In this document: positions 9,126-17,985 of the stretch, in pieces
Layout of the letters: each line of letters opens with the position of its first letter
Numbering within the stretch: position 1 is the first letter of the stretch
Source of the DNA: an uncultured Rhizobiaceae group bacterium
GTDB taxonomy: Bacteria; Pseudomonadota; Alphaproteobacteria; Rhizobiales; Rhizobiaceae
Assembly (NCBI GenBank): GCA_938010435.1
Contig: CALLUS010000002.1
Location: forward strand, 124,001 to 188,000
Length of the DNA: 64,000 nt
Reading direction: 5' to 3'
Program-made: the position numbers and the translations under genes
Notes under the pieces: model-generated
Database searches by the model: none
The model's input: the letters and a program-made list of their open reading frames with translations, nothing else
What the model was told of the DNA's origin: nothing

Positions 9126-11495
9126 ATGTCTGACACCACAGATAGCGTTGACGCCGCAATCGACGACAACACAAATTCAGTGTTTCCAACACGCACGCTT
9201 TATTGGTGCGCGCTGGTATTCGTCATCATTGGAATTATCAACAGCACCCCCACTATACCCGGCTGGGATTCCATGTGGCGGAATTTGACAGGTATTGAAG
9301 ACTTGCGCGTCAGAGCATTCCCGACTGAATGGTTCTATCCAATTGTCTTTTCGCTCATGATGTTCGTGGTCGTGCTTAAACACTCAATTTGGCGCGCTTG
9401 GCGCAACACCAAAGGCGCGGGTCTAGGTCTCTTTCTCGACATCGCATTGATAGCATCTGCAATTGCGATCTCACTAACTTATTTGATTGAAATCGACAGT
9501 GTGTGTCTCATCGATACGCTCAATGGCGATCGCGCGCGTATCATCGCCGCAACGCTAGCTGAAGAAATTCAATTTGCCGAAGATTATGGCTTACCTGTGC
9601 CTGATTCAGTGGACGATCCCCAATGCGTCAACACAACAGGCATTTGGCTTGTGGCCATTGTCGGCATCTCAATGCTCGTCTTCTTGGCTTATAATATCAA
9701 AGTGTGGGGCATGCCTTTGGTTATGGTGTCCCTTGCGATCGCAATTTACACCATCGCCACTGTTTTGGTTTGGTATTTTCACGGCCCCGAGGACATCAAC
9801 AAATATCTGATGACTAAATTGGGAGGGGAACCACGTACTTTTCTCGATGGGCGACCGAACGTTCACGATGCTTTGGTGAACAATGCATCTGGCATGTTGG
9901 GGCGCTTCATGAACGTCATCATGAACATTGTATTTCCGTACATCATTATGGGCGCCATGTTCGGAAAATCAGCTGGTGGTCAATCACTGATCAAGTTGGC
10001 ATTCCGATGGACACGCAATTTGCGTGGCGGGCCGGCTCACGCAGCAATCGTATCTTCGGCGATGTTTGGCACAATCACTGGCGGCCCTGTAACCAACGTA
10101 TTGTCCACTGGCGTGTTGACAATTCCCATGATGTTGAAGCGCGGATTCTCACGGGTGTTTGCAGGCGGAATGGAAGCCGCGGCATCGTCCGGCGGTTCTG
10201 TTATGCCCCCTGTGATGGGCGTTGCCGCATTCATTATGGCGGCTCTGACCGCAGTTCCTTATGGCGACATCATTGTCGCTGCCATCATTCCGGCAGTCGC
10301 CTATTTCTTTTGTCTTTTCCTCTCTGCAATTTTCCAATCGCGAAAACAAGGAATTGAAGCTTATGGAGAGTTCACCGAAGACATGCGGCTGACCCGCACG
10401 GATATTTTGCATCTGATGCAAATTTTCTTGCCGATTATTTTGATCTTGGTTCTACTTTTAACCCCCAAAGACGGCGTGGGTTGTGGACCACTTGGTTGGT
10501 TGTTGGGTGTTGAAACGATCATTGATGGTGAAAAATGCACCGCAACTAACTTGCCTTGGGTGATGCAAATTTTTCAAAACGCTGCTGGTGACGCTGGTGC
10601 CACAGGTTGGTGGGCAGCTGCTTTAGTGATCGTGTTGTTGTTTTTGGACAAAGCATTCCGAGCTAATCCGAGATTGTTGCTCGATGGATTGGCTGAGGCT
10701 GGCATAACAATTTGCACGCTCTATCTCATGTTCCTCGCCGTTACCGTCATCGACGTGTGCCTGAATTTCACGGGCCTTTCCAAATTCGTTGCTATCGACG
10801 TTTTAAGCTTCCTTGAAAACTTGGACATGGGTGGTTCCGGCTCTGCCACATTCCAATTCGTGGCGTTATTTATCACAATGTTCTTGGCAATCTTGTTGGG
10901 CATGGGCATGCCTGCAGTTCCCGCCTACATCAATGTGGCTTTGTTGATGGGACCATTGTTGATCGGATTGGGCATCGCTACATTTACAGCCCACATGTTT
11001 ATCTTCTATTTCGCAGTCGCTTCGGCCATCACACCGCCCGTTGCACTCGCCGCTTTTGCAGCTAGCACCATCACCAAGGCGGAGCCAATGGCGACCGGAT
11101 TCAGTGCAGTTCGATCAGGAATTGTGATGTTCATGATACCGTTTGTGTTTGCGTTTTACCCGGAGCTGCTACTCATTGATCAAGCACTCATCGATCCTGC
11201 AAGTGCAAATGGCGCGCCATTGCCGGGATACGAGAACGGCGTGAGTTATGGTGCACTCGCATGGCTAATGGTGCGATTGATTGTTGCACTTTATTTGATC
11301 GCAAGTGCACTAGCACGATTTGATTCTGCCCGATTGAGTGTGGCTTGGGTTTTCATTCGCATTGGACTCGCGGTTGCAATATTATTCCGCCCGGAAGCAA
11401 TTCACATAAGCGCTTTCGTTGTCGCCGTTGCTCTTTTGATTTGGCACAATATTACAAACCGGAATTCCAACGGTCCTATTACTGCCAGCCCATGA
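9126..11495 (+). CDS. TRAP transporter permease, fused small and large membrane subunits (4TM/12TM)
   Basis: A 789-residue polytopic membrane protein. I start it at 9126 (MSDTTDSVDAAIDDN), preceded by AAGG at proper spacing; the open frame upstream overlaps the terminator and is not plausible. The N-terminal third holds the DctQ-like segments (for example TLYWCALVFVIIGIINS, WLVAIVGISMLVFLAY). The rest is the DctM part with GGQSLIKLAFRWTRNLRGGPAHAA, MFGTITGGPVTNVLSTG, MEAAASSGGSVMPPVMG and LLGMGMPAVPAYI, the glycine-rich hairpin motifs of fused TAXI-TRAP permeases. It imports the receptor's ligand across the inner membrane, probably with Na+. The sulfatase gene follows by 59 bp. Confidence 0.92.
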   Translation: MSDTTDSVDAAIDDNTNSVFPTRTLYWCALVFVIIGIINSTPTIPGWDSMWRNLTGIEDLRVRAFPTEWFYPIVFSLMMFVVVLKHSIWRAWRNTKGAGLGLFLDIALIASAIAISLTYLIEIDSVCLIDTLNGDRARIIAATLAEEIQFAEDYGLPVPDSVDDPQCVNTTGIWLVAIVGISMLVFLAYNIKVWGMPLVMVSLAIAIYTIATVLVWYFHGPEDINKYLMTKLGGEPRTFLDGRPNVHDALVNNASGMLGRFMNVIMNIVFPYIIMGAMFGKSAGGQSLIKLAFRWTRNLRGGPAHAAIVSSAMFGTITGGPVTNVLSTGVLTIPMMLKRGFSRVFAGGMEAAASSGGSVMPPVMGVAAFIMAALTAVPYGDIIVAAIIPAVAYFFCLFLSAIFQSRKQGIEAYGEFTEDMRLTRTDILHLMQIFLPIILILVLLLTPKDGVGCGPLGWLLGVETIIDGEKCTATNLPWVMQIFQNAAGDAGATGWWAAALVIVLLFLDKAFRANPRLLLDGLAEAGITICTLYLMFLAVTVIDVCLNFTGLSKFVAIDVLSFLENLDMGGSGSATFQFVALFITMFLAILLGMGMPAVPAYINVALLMGPLLIGLGIATFTAHMFIFYFAVASAITPPVALAAFAASTITKAEPMATGFSAVRSGIVMFMIPFVFAFYPELLLIDQALIDPASANGAPLPGYENGVSYGALAWLMVRLIVALYLIASALARFDSARLSVAWVFIRIGLAVAILFRPEAIHISAFVVAVALLIWHNITNRNSNGPITASP

Positions 11496-11554
11496 AGCGG
11501 GTTCAAAACTATCGGACGAACCTAAATGACCAATTGTAAAAAGAGCTGATTATT

Positions 11555-13117
11555 TTGTCGAAACGCCCGAACTTTGTTTTCTTTATCACCGATCAACAAC
11601 GCGCCGATTGGTTGGGGTGTTACGGTCACCCAGTGGTTAAAACACCTCACATTGATGCCATCGCAGCGCGTGGAACAAAGTTCGAGAATTTTCATGTGGC
11701 GTCACCCGTTTGTATGCCAAACCGGGCTTCACTGATGACAGGCCGTTATCCGACCCAACACGGTTTACGATACAATGGATGTATCCTTCCGCAACGCGCC
11801 AACACATTTGTGAATGTCTTGGCAGCCAGTGGTTATTCGACGGCTGCAATCGGCAAAAGTCATCTACAACCTATGACCGAAACTGCCCCCATGCGAAAAG
11901 CTGCCAAGCAAACAGGCCCAATTGCCGAGGCTTGGAAGCCGGAACAAGGCGACTATTCACAAGAAGAACCCAGACAGTATCAACCGGATGGGCGCTATGC
12001 ATTTAAAACGCCTTACTACGGGTATCAGCATGTGGATATGGTCACAGGCCATGGCGATAAATGCGGCGGTCACTACGGGCAATGGTTTAGAGAAAATGTG
12101 CCCAACTGGCGCGAGTTGGCGTTGCCTGAAAGTGAGCTTCCTCACAATTATTCCTGCCCCCAAGCATTCCGAACACCAATTCCTGAAGAGTTTTATCCGA
12201 CCGCTTACATTCGTGATCGAACTGTCGATTATCTTACAGCTCACGCTGAAGACGATGAACCTTTTTTCTTGTTTGTTTCATTTCCTGACCCTCACCATCC
12301 GTTCAATCCGCCCGGACGTTATTGGGATATGTATTCGCCTGACGAATTTGATGTAAATTTGCCATTTGAAGCGCACCAAAATCCATCTCCTCCCATGCGC
12401 TGGTTGAAAGAAGGTTGGGAGACGGATCGTCCACAAATCAACCCACAGACAGCAACCATGACTGACAACAGCAAGTTGCAAGAAATTATGGCCTTAACCG
12501 CAGGCATGGTCACCATGATCGACGATGCTGTTGGAGCTGTGACAGCGAAGTTGAAAGAGCTGGGCTTGGACGACAATACAGTGGTGGCCTTCAACTCGGA
12601 CCACGGCGATTATCTCGGTGATTTCAACATGATTTTGAAAGGCGCGTTACCATTTAAGTCCATCACGAGAGTGCCCTTTATTTGGTCAGACCCCGATATA
12701 CAAAAAGCTCATTCAAATCATGCGCTTGCTTCAACAACTGATATCGCAACAACCGTTTTGGCGAGAGCCGGCATCGAACCCTATAACGGAATTATGGGAC
12801 AATCGCTCCTAGACAATCTGGAAGGTTCGTCCGATCTTCGTGATGAACTGCTGATCGAATACAATGATGGCGGCCCTCGCCTCGGCTTTGAAAAACCAGC
12901 TCGAGTACGTTCTTTGTTGACGAAAAAATATCGCTACACCCATTATCGTGATGAAGATTGGGGGGAACTTTACGATCTTAAAGCTGATCCGAACGAAACA
13001 CACAATCTGTGGAATGACCCTGACTTGCTTGCTGAAAAATTACGTTTGTCAGTTCAATTGAACAACCAATTGAGCCATCTGATGGATGATAGTCCCCTCT
13101 CCAATCGATTGGCTTAA
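11555..13117 (+). CDS. Sulfatase (formylglycine-dependent, alkaline phosphatase superfamily)
   Basis: A 520-residue type I sulfatase with a TTG start at 11555 after AAGAG. Key residues: metal-binding Asp in FFITDQQRADWLGCYG (near 13), the modification motif CMPNR (Cys53, consensus CxPxR) that must be converted to formylglycine by a maturase, the second part of the sulfatase signature near TGRYPTQHG, FPDPHHPFNPP, and NSDHGDYLGD with the second metal ligands. No signal peptide is visible, so it is probably cytoplasmic. That fits hydrolysis of a small sulfate ester brought in by the TRAP system upstream. It resembles arylsulfatase A or choline-sulfatase types. No formylglycine-generating enzyme is encoded in the window. 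Substrate unknown. Confidence 0.88.
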   Translation: MSKRPNFVFFITDQQRADWLGCYGHPVVKTPHIDAIAARGTKFENFHVASPVCMPNRASLMTGRYPTQHGLRYNGCILPQRANTFVNVLAASGYSTAAIGKSHLQPMTETAPMRKAAKQTGPIAEAWKPEQGDYSQEEPRQYQPDGRYAFKTPYYGYQHVDMVTGHGDKCGGHYGQWFRENVPNWRELALPESELPHNYSCPQAFRTPIPEEFYPTAYIRDRTVDYLTAHAEDDEPFFLFVSFPDPHHPFNPPGRYWDMYSPDEFDVNLPFEAHQNPSPPMRWLKEGWETDRPQINPQTATMTDNSKLQEIMALTAGMVTMIDDAVGAVTAKLKELGLDDNTVVAFNSDHGDYLGDFNMILKGALPFKSITRVPFIWSDPDIQKAHSNHALASTTDIATTVLARAGIEPYNGIMGQSLLDNLEGSSDLRDELLIEYNDGGPRLGFEKPARVRSLLTKKYRYTHYRDEDWGELYDLKADPNETHNLWNDPDLLAEKLRLSVQLNNQLSHLMDDSPLSNRLA

Positions 13118-13441
13118 TCTGTTGATATCATTTCAACTTAATACTGACTGTCATAAACTATCTGCATGATAAAAGGTTCAGCATTTAGAGATACAATGTG
13201 AGAATTCGATTATTGAATTTTGGCCTTTTTGAAATGTGCGTACAGCATTTGCAGACGTTACCGCATTTAGCCAGATTCGGGATTGTTTCAAAACTCTCCT
13301 TCATCATCAACGCGAACAGCTCTGTGTCGCAGCCGTGCGCTACAGTTGTGTGCAACAAAACGCATTCGTGTATCGCACAAGGAGCTCCAGCTAGAATGAA
13401 TAAGCTTTAGAACCAATGTGTTATACAATATTTTTAAAACT

Positions 13442-13458
13442 TGGCTGGGGCGGCAGGG
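13442..13458 (+). repeat. Left attachment-site repeat
   Basis: TGGCTGGGGCGGCAGGG duplicates, in the same orientation, the last 17 bases of the tRNA-Gln gene at 22440-22456. Identity stops right after it (CC here, AT there). It lies 112 bp before the integrase start. The 300 bp to its left, back to the sulfatase stop, shows no convincing gene. Confidence 0.85.
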
Positions 13459-13569
13459 CCAAAAAAGGAGCAAGCGGCAACGACTTGATCTCATTACGTT
13501 ATTGTTTTTTCTATCCTTTTTAAGTTCATTGTAACGACTTGTTGTTACAAGAAACCGATGGAAGATAGT

Positions 13570-15420
13570 ATGCCCACCAACCTTGCAAAACGACCTGACA
13601 GTCAATCGTACTACGCTCGAATTGCAGTTCCAATTGAGTTCCAAAACACCATAGGCAAGAAAGAAGTTTGGCGATCACTGCGTACCAACGATTTTAAACA
13701 GGCAAAGCAACGGTTGCCAAAAGCACTGGCAGACATTCAGCAATCTTGGCGCGCAGCAAAAAACCGTTCGGTCAATCTCGTAGTTGAAAATGAAATTGAC
13801 GAGCATGAAGCGGGCGAACTGACAGACGAACTTCAAGCGTTGATTGTGGGAATGGTTTACGAAAACGACCTTACCGCCGATATGGAACAACGAAATCGCG
13901 CACCTTCATTCAAAGACCTCATTCAAGCATCAGGTGGAAGTTTATCTACCTCAAGTTCACTTGACGATCTGGCAGGACAGTTAGCCAGCGGCGAATGCGC
14001 AGACCTTGAAGGAGTTCTGTTTGAGCGAGCAAACGTCAGCAATCCCGTTCATCGCGATGCTCGCCGCACCCTCTTGCGGTTGAGCCTTTCAGCCAATGAC
14101 GCTTCGCTTGTGCATGCGCAAATCGACAAGTTCTTGAAAGTTCTGAATATAGAATTGGACCAAGACGCGGAGCGCTACAAAGTTCTCGCAAACCATGTTG
14201 TGCGAGCCAAACTTGCAGCGCTACAAAAGATGGATGAGCGCGATGAAGGTCTATGGAATGCACAGCCATCTGATCCAGTTGTAAACGTCTTTCGTGAACA
14301 ATTCACGCCGAGGCATAAACAATCACTGGCACTCGCCGACAGCACCCCAACAAATTTTCTGGATGCGATGTCCTTTTATGAAACATACGCCGACGACAAC
14401 CCTAGGGGTGTCAGCGCCGATACACTTCATGAAGGGCGTAAATCCGTAGCAATGCTGCTTGAGTTCAAAGGCGCGGCAGATGTAGAGAACATTTTTGATC
14501 GCCAAACGCTCCGAGACTGGCGAAATTTGTTAAGGAACCTTCCGCTACGTGCAAATGAAAAATCATGCTTCAAAGGGATGACAATTGCAGAAATCGTCGA
14601 AGCCAACCGCTCGCTTGGCCAACCTGTTGTTACCGCACGGGTAGTCAACAAGCACCTCAACCACGTTAGTGCGTTCTGCAACTGGTTGGTGGATGAAGGC
14701 CACCTGACTTCAAACCCAATGAATGGCCTCCGCATTCACGAAAAATTCGATCCCGAAAACCGACTCCCGTTTACCACCACTCAACTAAACCAAATATTTG
14801 CATCACCACTTTTTCATAGGTGCAAAAGTCGGTCCAAGTCTCACTTGATTGGCGAGGTAATGATCCGCGACCACTGGTATTGGTTGCCGTTGTTGGCACT
14901 CTTCACAGGTGCGCGTCTTGGTGAACTTGCTCAACTATTGGTCAGTGACGTTGAAAAATTTGGAGACCGCTGGATTATCCACATTACTGAAAAGGGTGGA
15001 TGCGGGAAGGTTATCAAGAACAAATCTTCCGAGCGCATGATCCCCGTGCATAGGAGATTGATCGATCTCGGTCTTCTCAACCACATCAAGAGCCTCAATC
15101 GCAAAACTAGCACGCAATTGTTTCCAGAAGTTACGCGTAACAGTCGAGGACAAATCGCGGCGACGTTCTCTCGCTCCTGGGGGAAGCACCTCGAAAACAT
15201 TGGTGTAAAGTCGGACGCATCAGTCAACTTTCACTCTTTCCGCCACACAGTTGCCGACGAACTGCGGCGCGCGGGCTTTGCCGACGATCAAATAGGCACA
15301 CTTTTGGGACACAGTAAGCAGGGAATGACCTCTCGCTACGGAGTTTTGAACGAAGGAACTGTCGAACAGCGAGCAAAGATGGTGGACGCACTCGAATACA
15401 AAGGCTTGGCACTCCCATAG
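13570..15420 (+). CDS. Tyrosine recombinase / integrase with DUF6538-like N-terminus
   Basis: About 616 residues, long for the family. I prefer the ATG at 13570 (MPTNLAKRPDSQSYYARIAVP) because GGAAG lies just upstream; an ATG at 13558 adds four residues. The N-terminus, with YYARIAVPIEFQNTIGKKEVWRSL and TNDFKQAKQ, resembles the DUF6538 or AP2-like arm-binding domain. A core-binding region follows at about 260-400. The catalytic domain has Arg449 in TGARLGELAQL, a lysine in ITEKGG, His555-x-x-Arg558 in HSFRH, His581 in LLGHSKQ and the nucleophile Tyr590 in MTSRYG. All catalytic residues are present, so it is likely active. It sits beside the left att repeat and should catalyse insertion into the tRNA-Gln 3' end. 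Confidence 0.93.
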   Translation: MPTNLAKRPDSQSYYARIAVPIEFQNTIGKKEVWRSLRTNDFKQAKQRLPKALADIQQSWRAAKNRSVNLVVENEIDEHEAGELTDELQALIVGMVYENDLTADMEQRNRAPSFKDLIQASGGSLSTSSSLDDLAGQLASGECADLEGVLFERANVSNPVHRDARRTLLRLSLSANDASLVHAQIDKFLKVLNIELDQDAERYKVLANHVVRAKLAALQKMDERDEGLWNAQPSDPVVNVFREQFTPRHKQSLALADSTPTNFLDAMSFYETYADDNPRGVSADTLHEGRKSVAMLLEFKGAADVENIFDRQTLRDWRNLLRNLPLRANEKSCFKGMTIAEIVEANRSLGQPVVTARVVNKHLNHVSAFCNWLVDEGHLTSNPMNGLRIHEKFDPENRLPFTTTQLNQIFASPLFHRCKSRSKSHLIGEVMIRDHWYWLPLLALFTGARLGELAQLLVSDVEKFGDRWIIHITEKGGCGKVIKNKSSERMIPVHRRLIDLGLLNHIKSLNRKTSTQLFPEVTRNSRGQIAATFSRSWGKHLENIGVKSDASVNFHSFRHTVADELRRAGFADDQIGTLLGHSKQGMTSRYGVLNEGTVEQRAKMVDALEYKGLALP

Positions 15421-16422
15421 TCTGCCTAACCGTTATGAGCCAACAGATCAGCCCGACTAAAGCGCAGACCAGCGCACCGAAAGTTTAGTTCTGTGAACAA
15501 GTGTCGGCAGAAAATTTTATATTTGGCGTGTCGTTTTTGAAGGTTTTCAGACGGCTTTACGTTCAACCTACGTCAGTTTTTCCATTCAAAATGGTAGAGA
15601 TTCCTTTCAAAAAAACTCTCGAACAAATGTGTCAAAACACCCCTGTTGAGAGCCTATTTTCTACCCCTTTGAAAACTGCGTTTTTGGAGAAGAAAATTTC
15701 AATGACCGTTCGTCCAATCACTAGAATGAGAGTTCGCGTCGCAAATTTATATCAATGATTTCAAAACACTATTTAAATGGCGATAGATTTCGCAGATTTT
15801 CGATTCGAACCAAATTCCTCAAAATCTATTTCGAAATTGACTGACCTATCATGATTTGTTGTTGGTAGATTTATGATATGGGGTCAAAATTGTGATATAA
15901 ATTCGATAGATTGAGCCAAATCTACCAAAATATAACATCCATTTATCACGCATCTACCACAAATTAACAGTTGAATATTTGGTATACTTGTGTCTGTAGC
16001 GTTGTCGCAAATGGACTTGAATTGCCATTGTATTGAGACCAATCGAGGTGCTTGAACTTCCCCTTTCCAAATTCAATTCGTGTGATGGCGAGGTGTTCTT
16101 TTAAGCCTCTCGCTCATCCAAGCCATCAACTTCACATCAAAGAATCGACAGAGGACACCACACAGAGCAGATTGTTACTTTTGGCATAACAACTAGATGC
16201 TCGCTCACGAACGCTCCCTATGGCTCTATGAGACCTCAAACTGGCCTTTTCATACACGACCTGAACTTATCCATGATAATGGTTCAATATCCGACTTATA
16301 GAAAATGCAGGACAGACGTTCTGCTTACGAAATCGCATACCGATGTCGGTATTCACCATTGATGACAAATAGCATTAAAGCACCGCCGCTCATGCTCCTG
16401 CGTCTAATTGGAAAAGGTAACT
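15421..16422. other. Gene-free AT-rich region of the element with ATCTACCA repeats
   Basis: About 1 kb without a convincing coding frame; the longest candidate, an 85-codon frame at 15501-15758, has no ribosome site and no recognisable composition. The octamer ATCTACCA occurs at 15920-15927 and 15952-15959 and, inverted, at 15863-15870, in an otherwise AT-rich setting. The two direct copies are 32 bp apart, about three helical turns. This could be a binding region for an element-encoded protein (excisionase, Rep or regulator) or an origin. No function is shown. Position next to the integrase is the only context clue. Confidence 0.4.
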
Positions 16423-16926
16423 TCAAGGGCACGATAACTCGACAACACGAACCTTAAACTCTGCGTCTTTTCTGACAGGCGCCTGCATCAGATGCATTAT
16501 TAAGCCACCAACTTCGCAATTTCCTGCATTGAACGGCTGACCTTGAGAAATCGTCCCGTTCCAAGTTCGTCCAGAACTTGAAGACATGGTGGCAGTGACG
16601 ACCTGTTGCATTAACACAACAATTTCATTGGTCTCGGCGTGCCTCGTAGTAAGTTTTGAATCGCCCCAACTCAACGAAATCAACGTACCATTTTGGAATT
16701 TTGGATCATCAATCGGATAACTGCGTTTTTCTTTTATAGAATACGTTGATCCAAGTGATATGCCGCGATCGGGAGAAGGGATGATCGAATCATTGTAAAA
16801 GCCTCCCCACAACATCGGCAAGGAATATGCAAATACAGCAACAATCGCGCCACCAACGATGATCTTGAACCATTCGTCGTATATCACCTTCAGTGCTTTG
16901 TTTTTCAGCTTTGTTAAGTCCTGCAT
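16423..16926 (-). CDS. Unknown single-pass membrane protein downstream of the restriction gene
   Basis: A 167-residue protein I do not recognise. It begins MQDLTKLKNKALKVIYDEW (basic, helical), followed by one membrane segment IIVGGAIVAVFAYSLPMLWGG at about residues 22-42, then a roughly 120-residue beta-rich soluble domain with GTLISLSWGD, LMQQVVTATMSSSSGRTW and a C-terminal VRVVELSCP. Two cysteines near the end (CEVGG and SCP) suggest a periplasmic domain with a possible disulfide. It is on the same strand as the methylase and nuclease and starts 97 bp after the nuclease stop, so it may be a third gene of that operon. A role in defence, superinfection exclusion or element maintenance is speculation. 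Confidence 0.6.
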   Translation of the reverse strand: MQDLTKLKNKALKVIYDEWFKIIVGGAIVAVFAYSLPMLWGGFYNDSIIPSPDRGISLGSTYSIKEKRSYPIDDPKFQNGTLISLSWGDSKLTTRHAETNEIVVLMQQVVTATMSSSSGRTWNGTISQGQPFNAGNCEVGGLIMHLMQAPVRKDAEFKVRVVELSCP

Positions 16927-17023
16927 ACTTCAACGCTCAATGAAGGTTTAGACCGACCACCAATATCAACAAGCGGAAAATTGAAATTCGGTGAACTATT
17001 GTTTAACCTCAAATAGGCGACCA

Positions 17024-17941
17024 TTATTGTTTGTTCTCCCACCATTGCAGTGTGTGCGGGATTTCATTGCCGAAGAAATCTTCAAAATCCATGATATTTG
17101 TGAATTTGGGAAACTTCTGTTTTATCTCCTTGTAGGTCACAAGAGTCATATTGTGATTCTTCATCAAGGTAAGAACGTTTTCCGTAATGCTTTCATCCAG
17201 TGTCAGCAGATGAATGCTTGGAATATTTGTTCTGTTCAGTTCTTCTACAACTTCTTGCCAACGCTCGCGAATGGTCGTCTTCATTGTGGCGATTATGCAG
17301 CGCGCGCGATTTTCGTTGAAGGCCTCCATACTTGGGACGACCCCATCTACCTTTTTGCCCAGTCCTTTTTTTGCAAACGTCTTCTGCCCTAAATGTGATT
17401 GTGAGTCGTAAGGAATATCCAATCGTCTCATAAGTTGGTCGATTATGGCTTCAAATTCGCTGCCAGCACGTGAGCGACGTGAGTTGGTTTGGCTTTTGGA
17501 CAGTTCGTAGAAATAAGGAAAAATTCGACCAGAATAATCTTGAAATATTTCCGCAATGACTTTTTGATAAGAGCCATCTTCTATGGATTCTGACAGTTTT
17601 TTTACAACGTCTTCTGTCAACATCGCTTCTAAAATTTCGTGAGGTACATCCCGTTCTTCAATTAAAACGCCAATGATTTCAGCGAAAAAGGTGATTTCAT
17701 ATTCAACAAAAGTTTTCCAAACGCCTTCCCGTACTCGGCCGATGAAACTCGAAACTGAATTAATGTCGATTATTTCATTGTGCCGATCGATCTCTTCTTT
17801 GAAGAAGTATTCTACGGACTCTGTAGGAGACGGAATCGTTTTCTTGCGTACAATTCCAATTTGCTTACGCCACCATTTTATTTCGTCTTTATCGAGTTCC
17901 AGAACAGCCTTAAGACCGTCTGCTGTTTGGACAATTTGCAA
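17024..17941 (-). CDS. Type II restriction endonuclease, EcoRII C-terminal / PspGI-like
   Basis: About 305 residues from a TTG at 17941 that has GAGG eight bases upstream; this puts the start 45 bp after the methylase stop. An in-frame ATG at 18130 would give 368 residues but needs 145 bp of overlap inside the methylase. The diagnostic block is SRRSRAG (154-160), as in EcoRII and PspGI, followed by a PD-(D/E)xK-like core: Asp199 in GKKVDGVVPS and TMKTTIRERWQEV (Lys221), equivalent to KTTCKDRW of EcoRII. HLLTLDESITENVLTLM and KFPKF complete the domain. PspGI is 272 residues, so the shorter form fits. The family cleaves CCWGG or CCNGG-type sites, consistent with the adjacent Dcm-like methylase. 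Confidence 0.85.
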   Translation of the reverse strand: MQIVQTADGLKAVLELDKDEIKWWRKQIGIVRKKTIPSPTESVEYFFKEEIDRHNEIIDINSVSSFIGRVREGVWKTFVEYEITFFAEIIGVLIEERDVPHEILEAMLTEDVVKKLSESIEDGSYQKVIAEIFQDYSGRIFPYFYELSKSQTNSRRSRAGSEFEAIIDQLMRRLDIPYDSQSHLGQKTFAKKGLGKKVDGVVPSMEAFNENRARCIIATMKTTIRERWQEVVEELNRTNIPSIHLLTLDESITENVLTLMKNHNMTLVTYKEIKQKFPKFTNIMDFEDFFGNEIPHTLQWWENKQ

Positions 17942-17985
17942 TTGATTGGCCTCAAAACAAATGGAGATTTGATCAGACTTATATC

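Noticed and set aside
13198-13410. 70-codon plus-strand frame between sulfatase and att repeat
   Set aside because: No ribosome site; overlapping frames on both strands are equally open, so it gives no coding signal.
15501-15758. 85-codon frame in the gene-free part of the element
   Set aside because: No Shine-Dalgarno, AT-driven composition, no known domain.
16991-17392. 133-codon plus-strand frame
   Set aside because: Antisense to the restriction nuclease, no ribosome site, cysteine- and phenylalanine-rich composition typical of a shadow frame.
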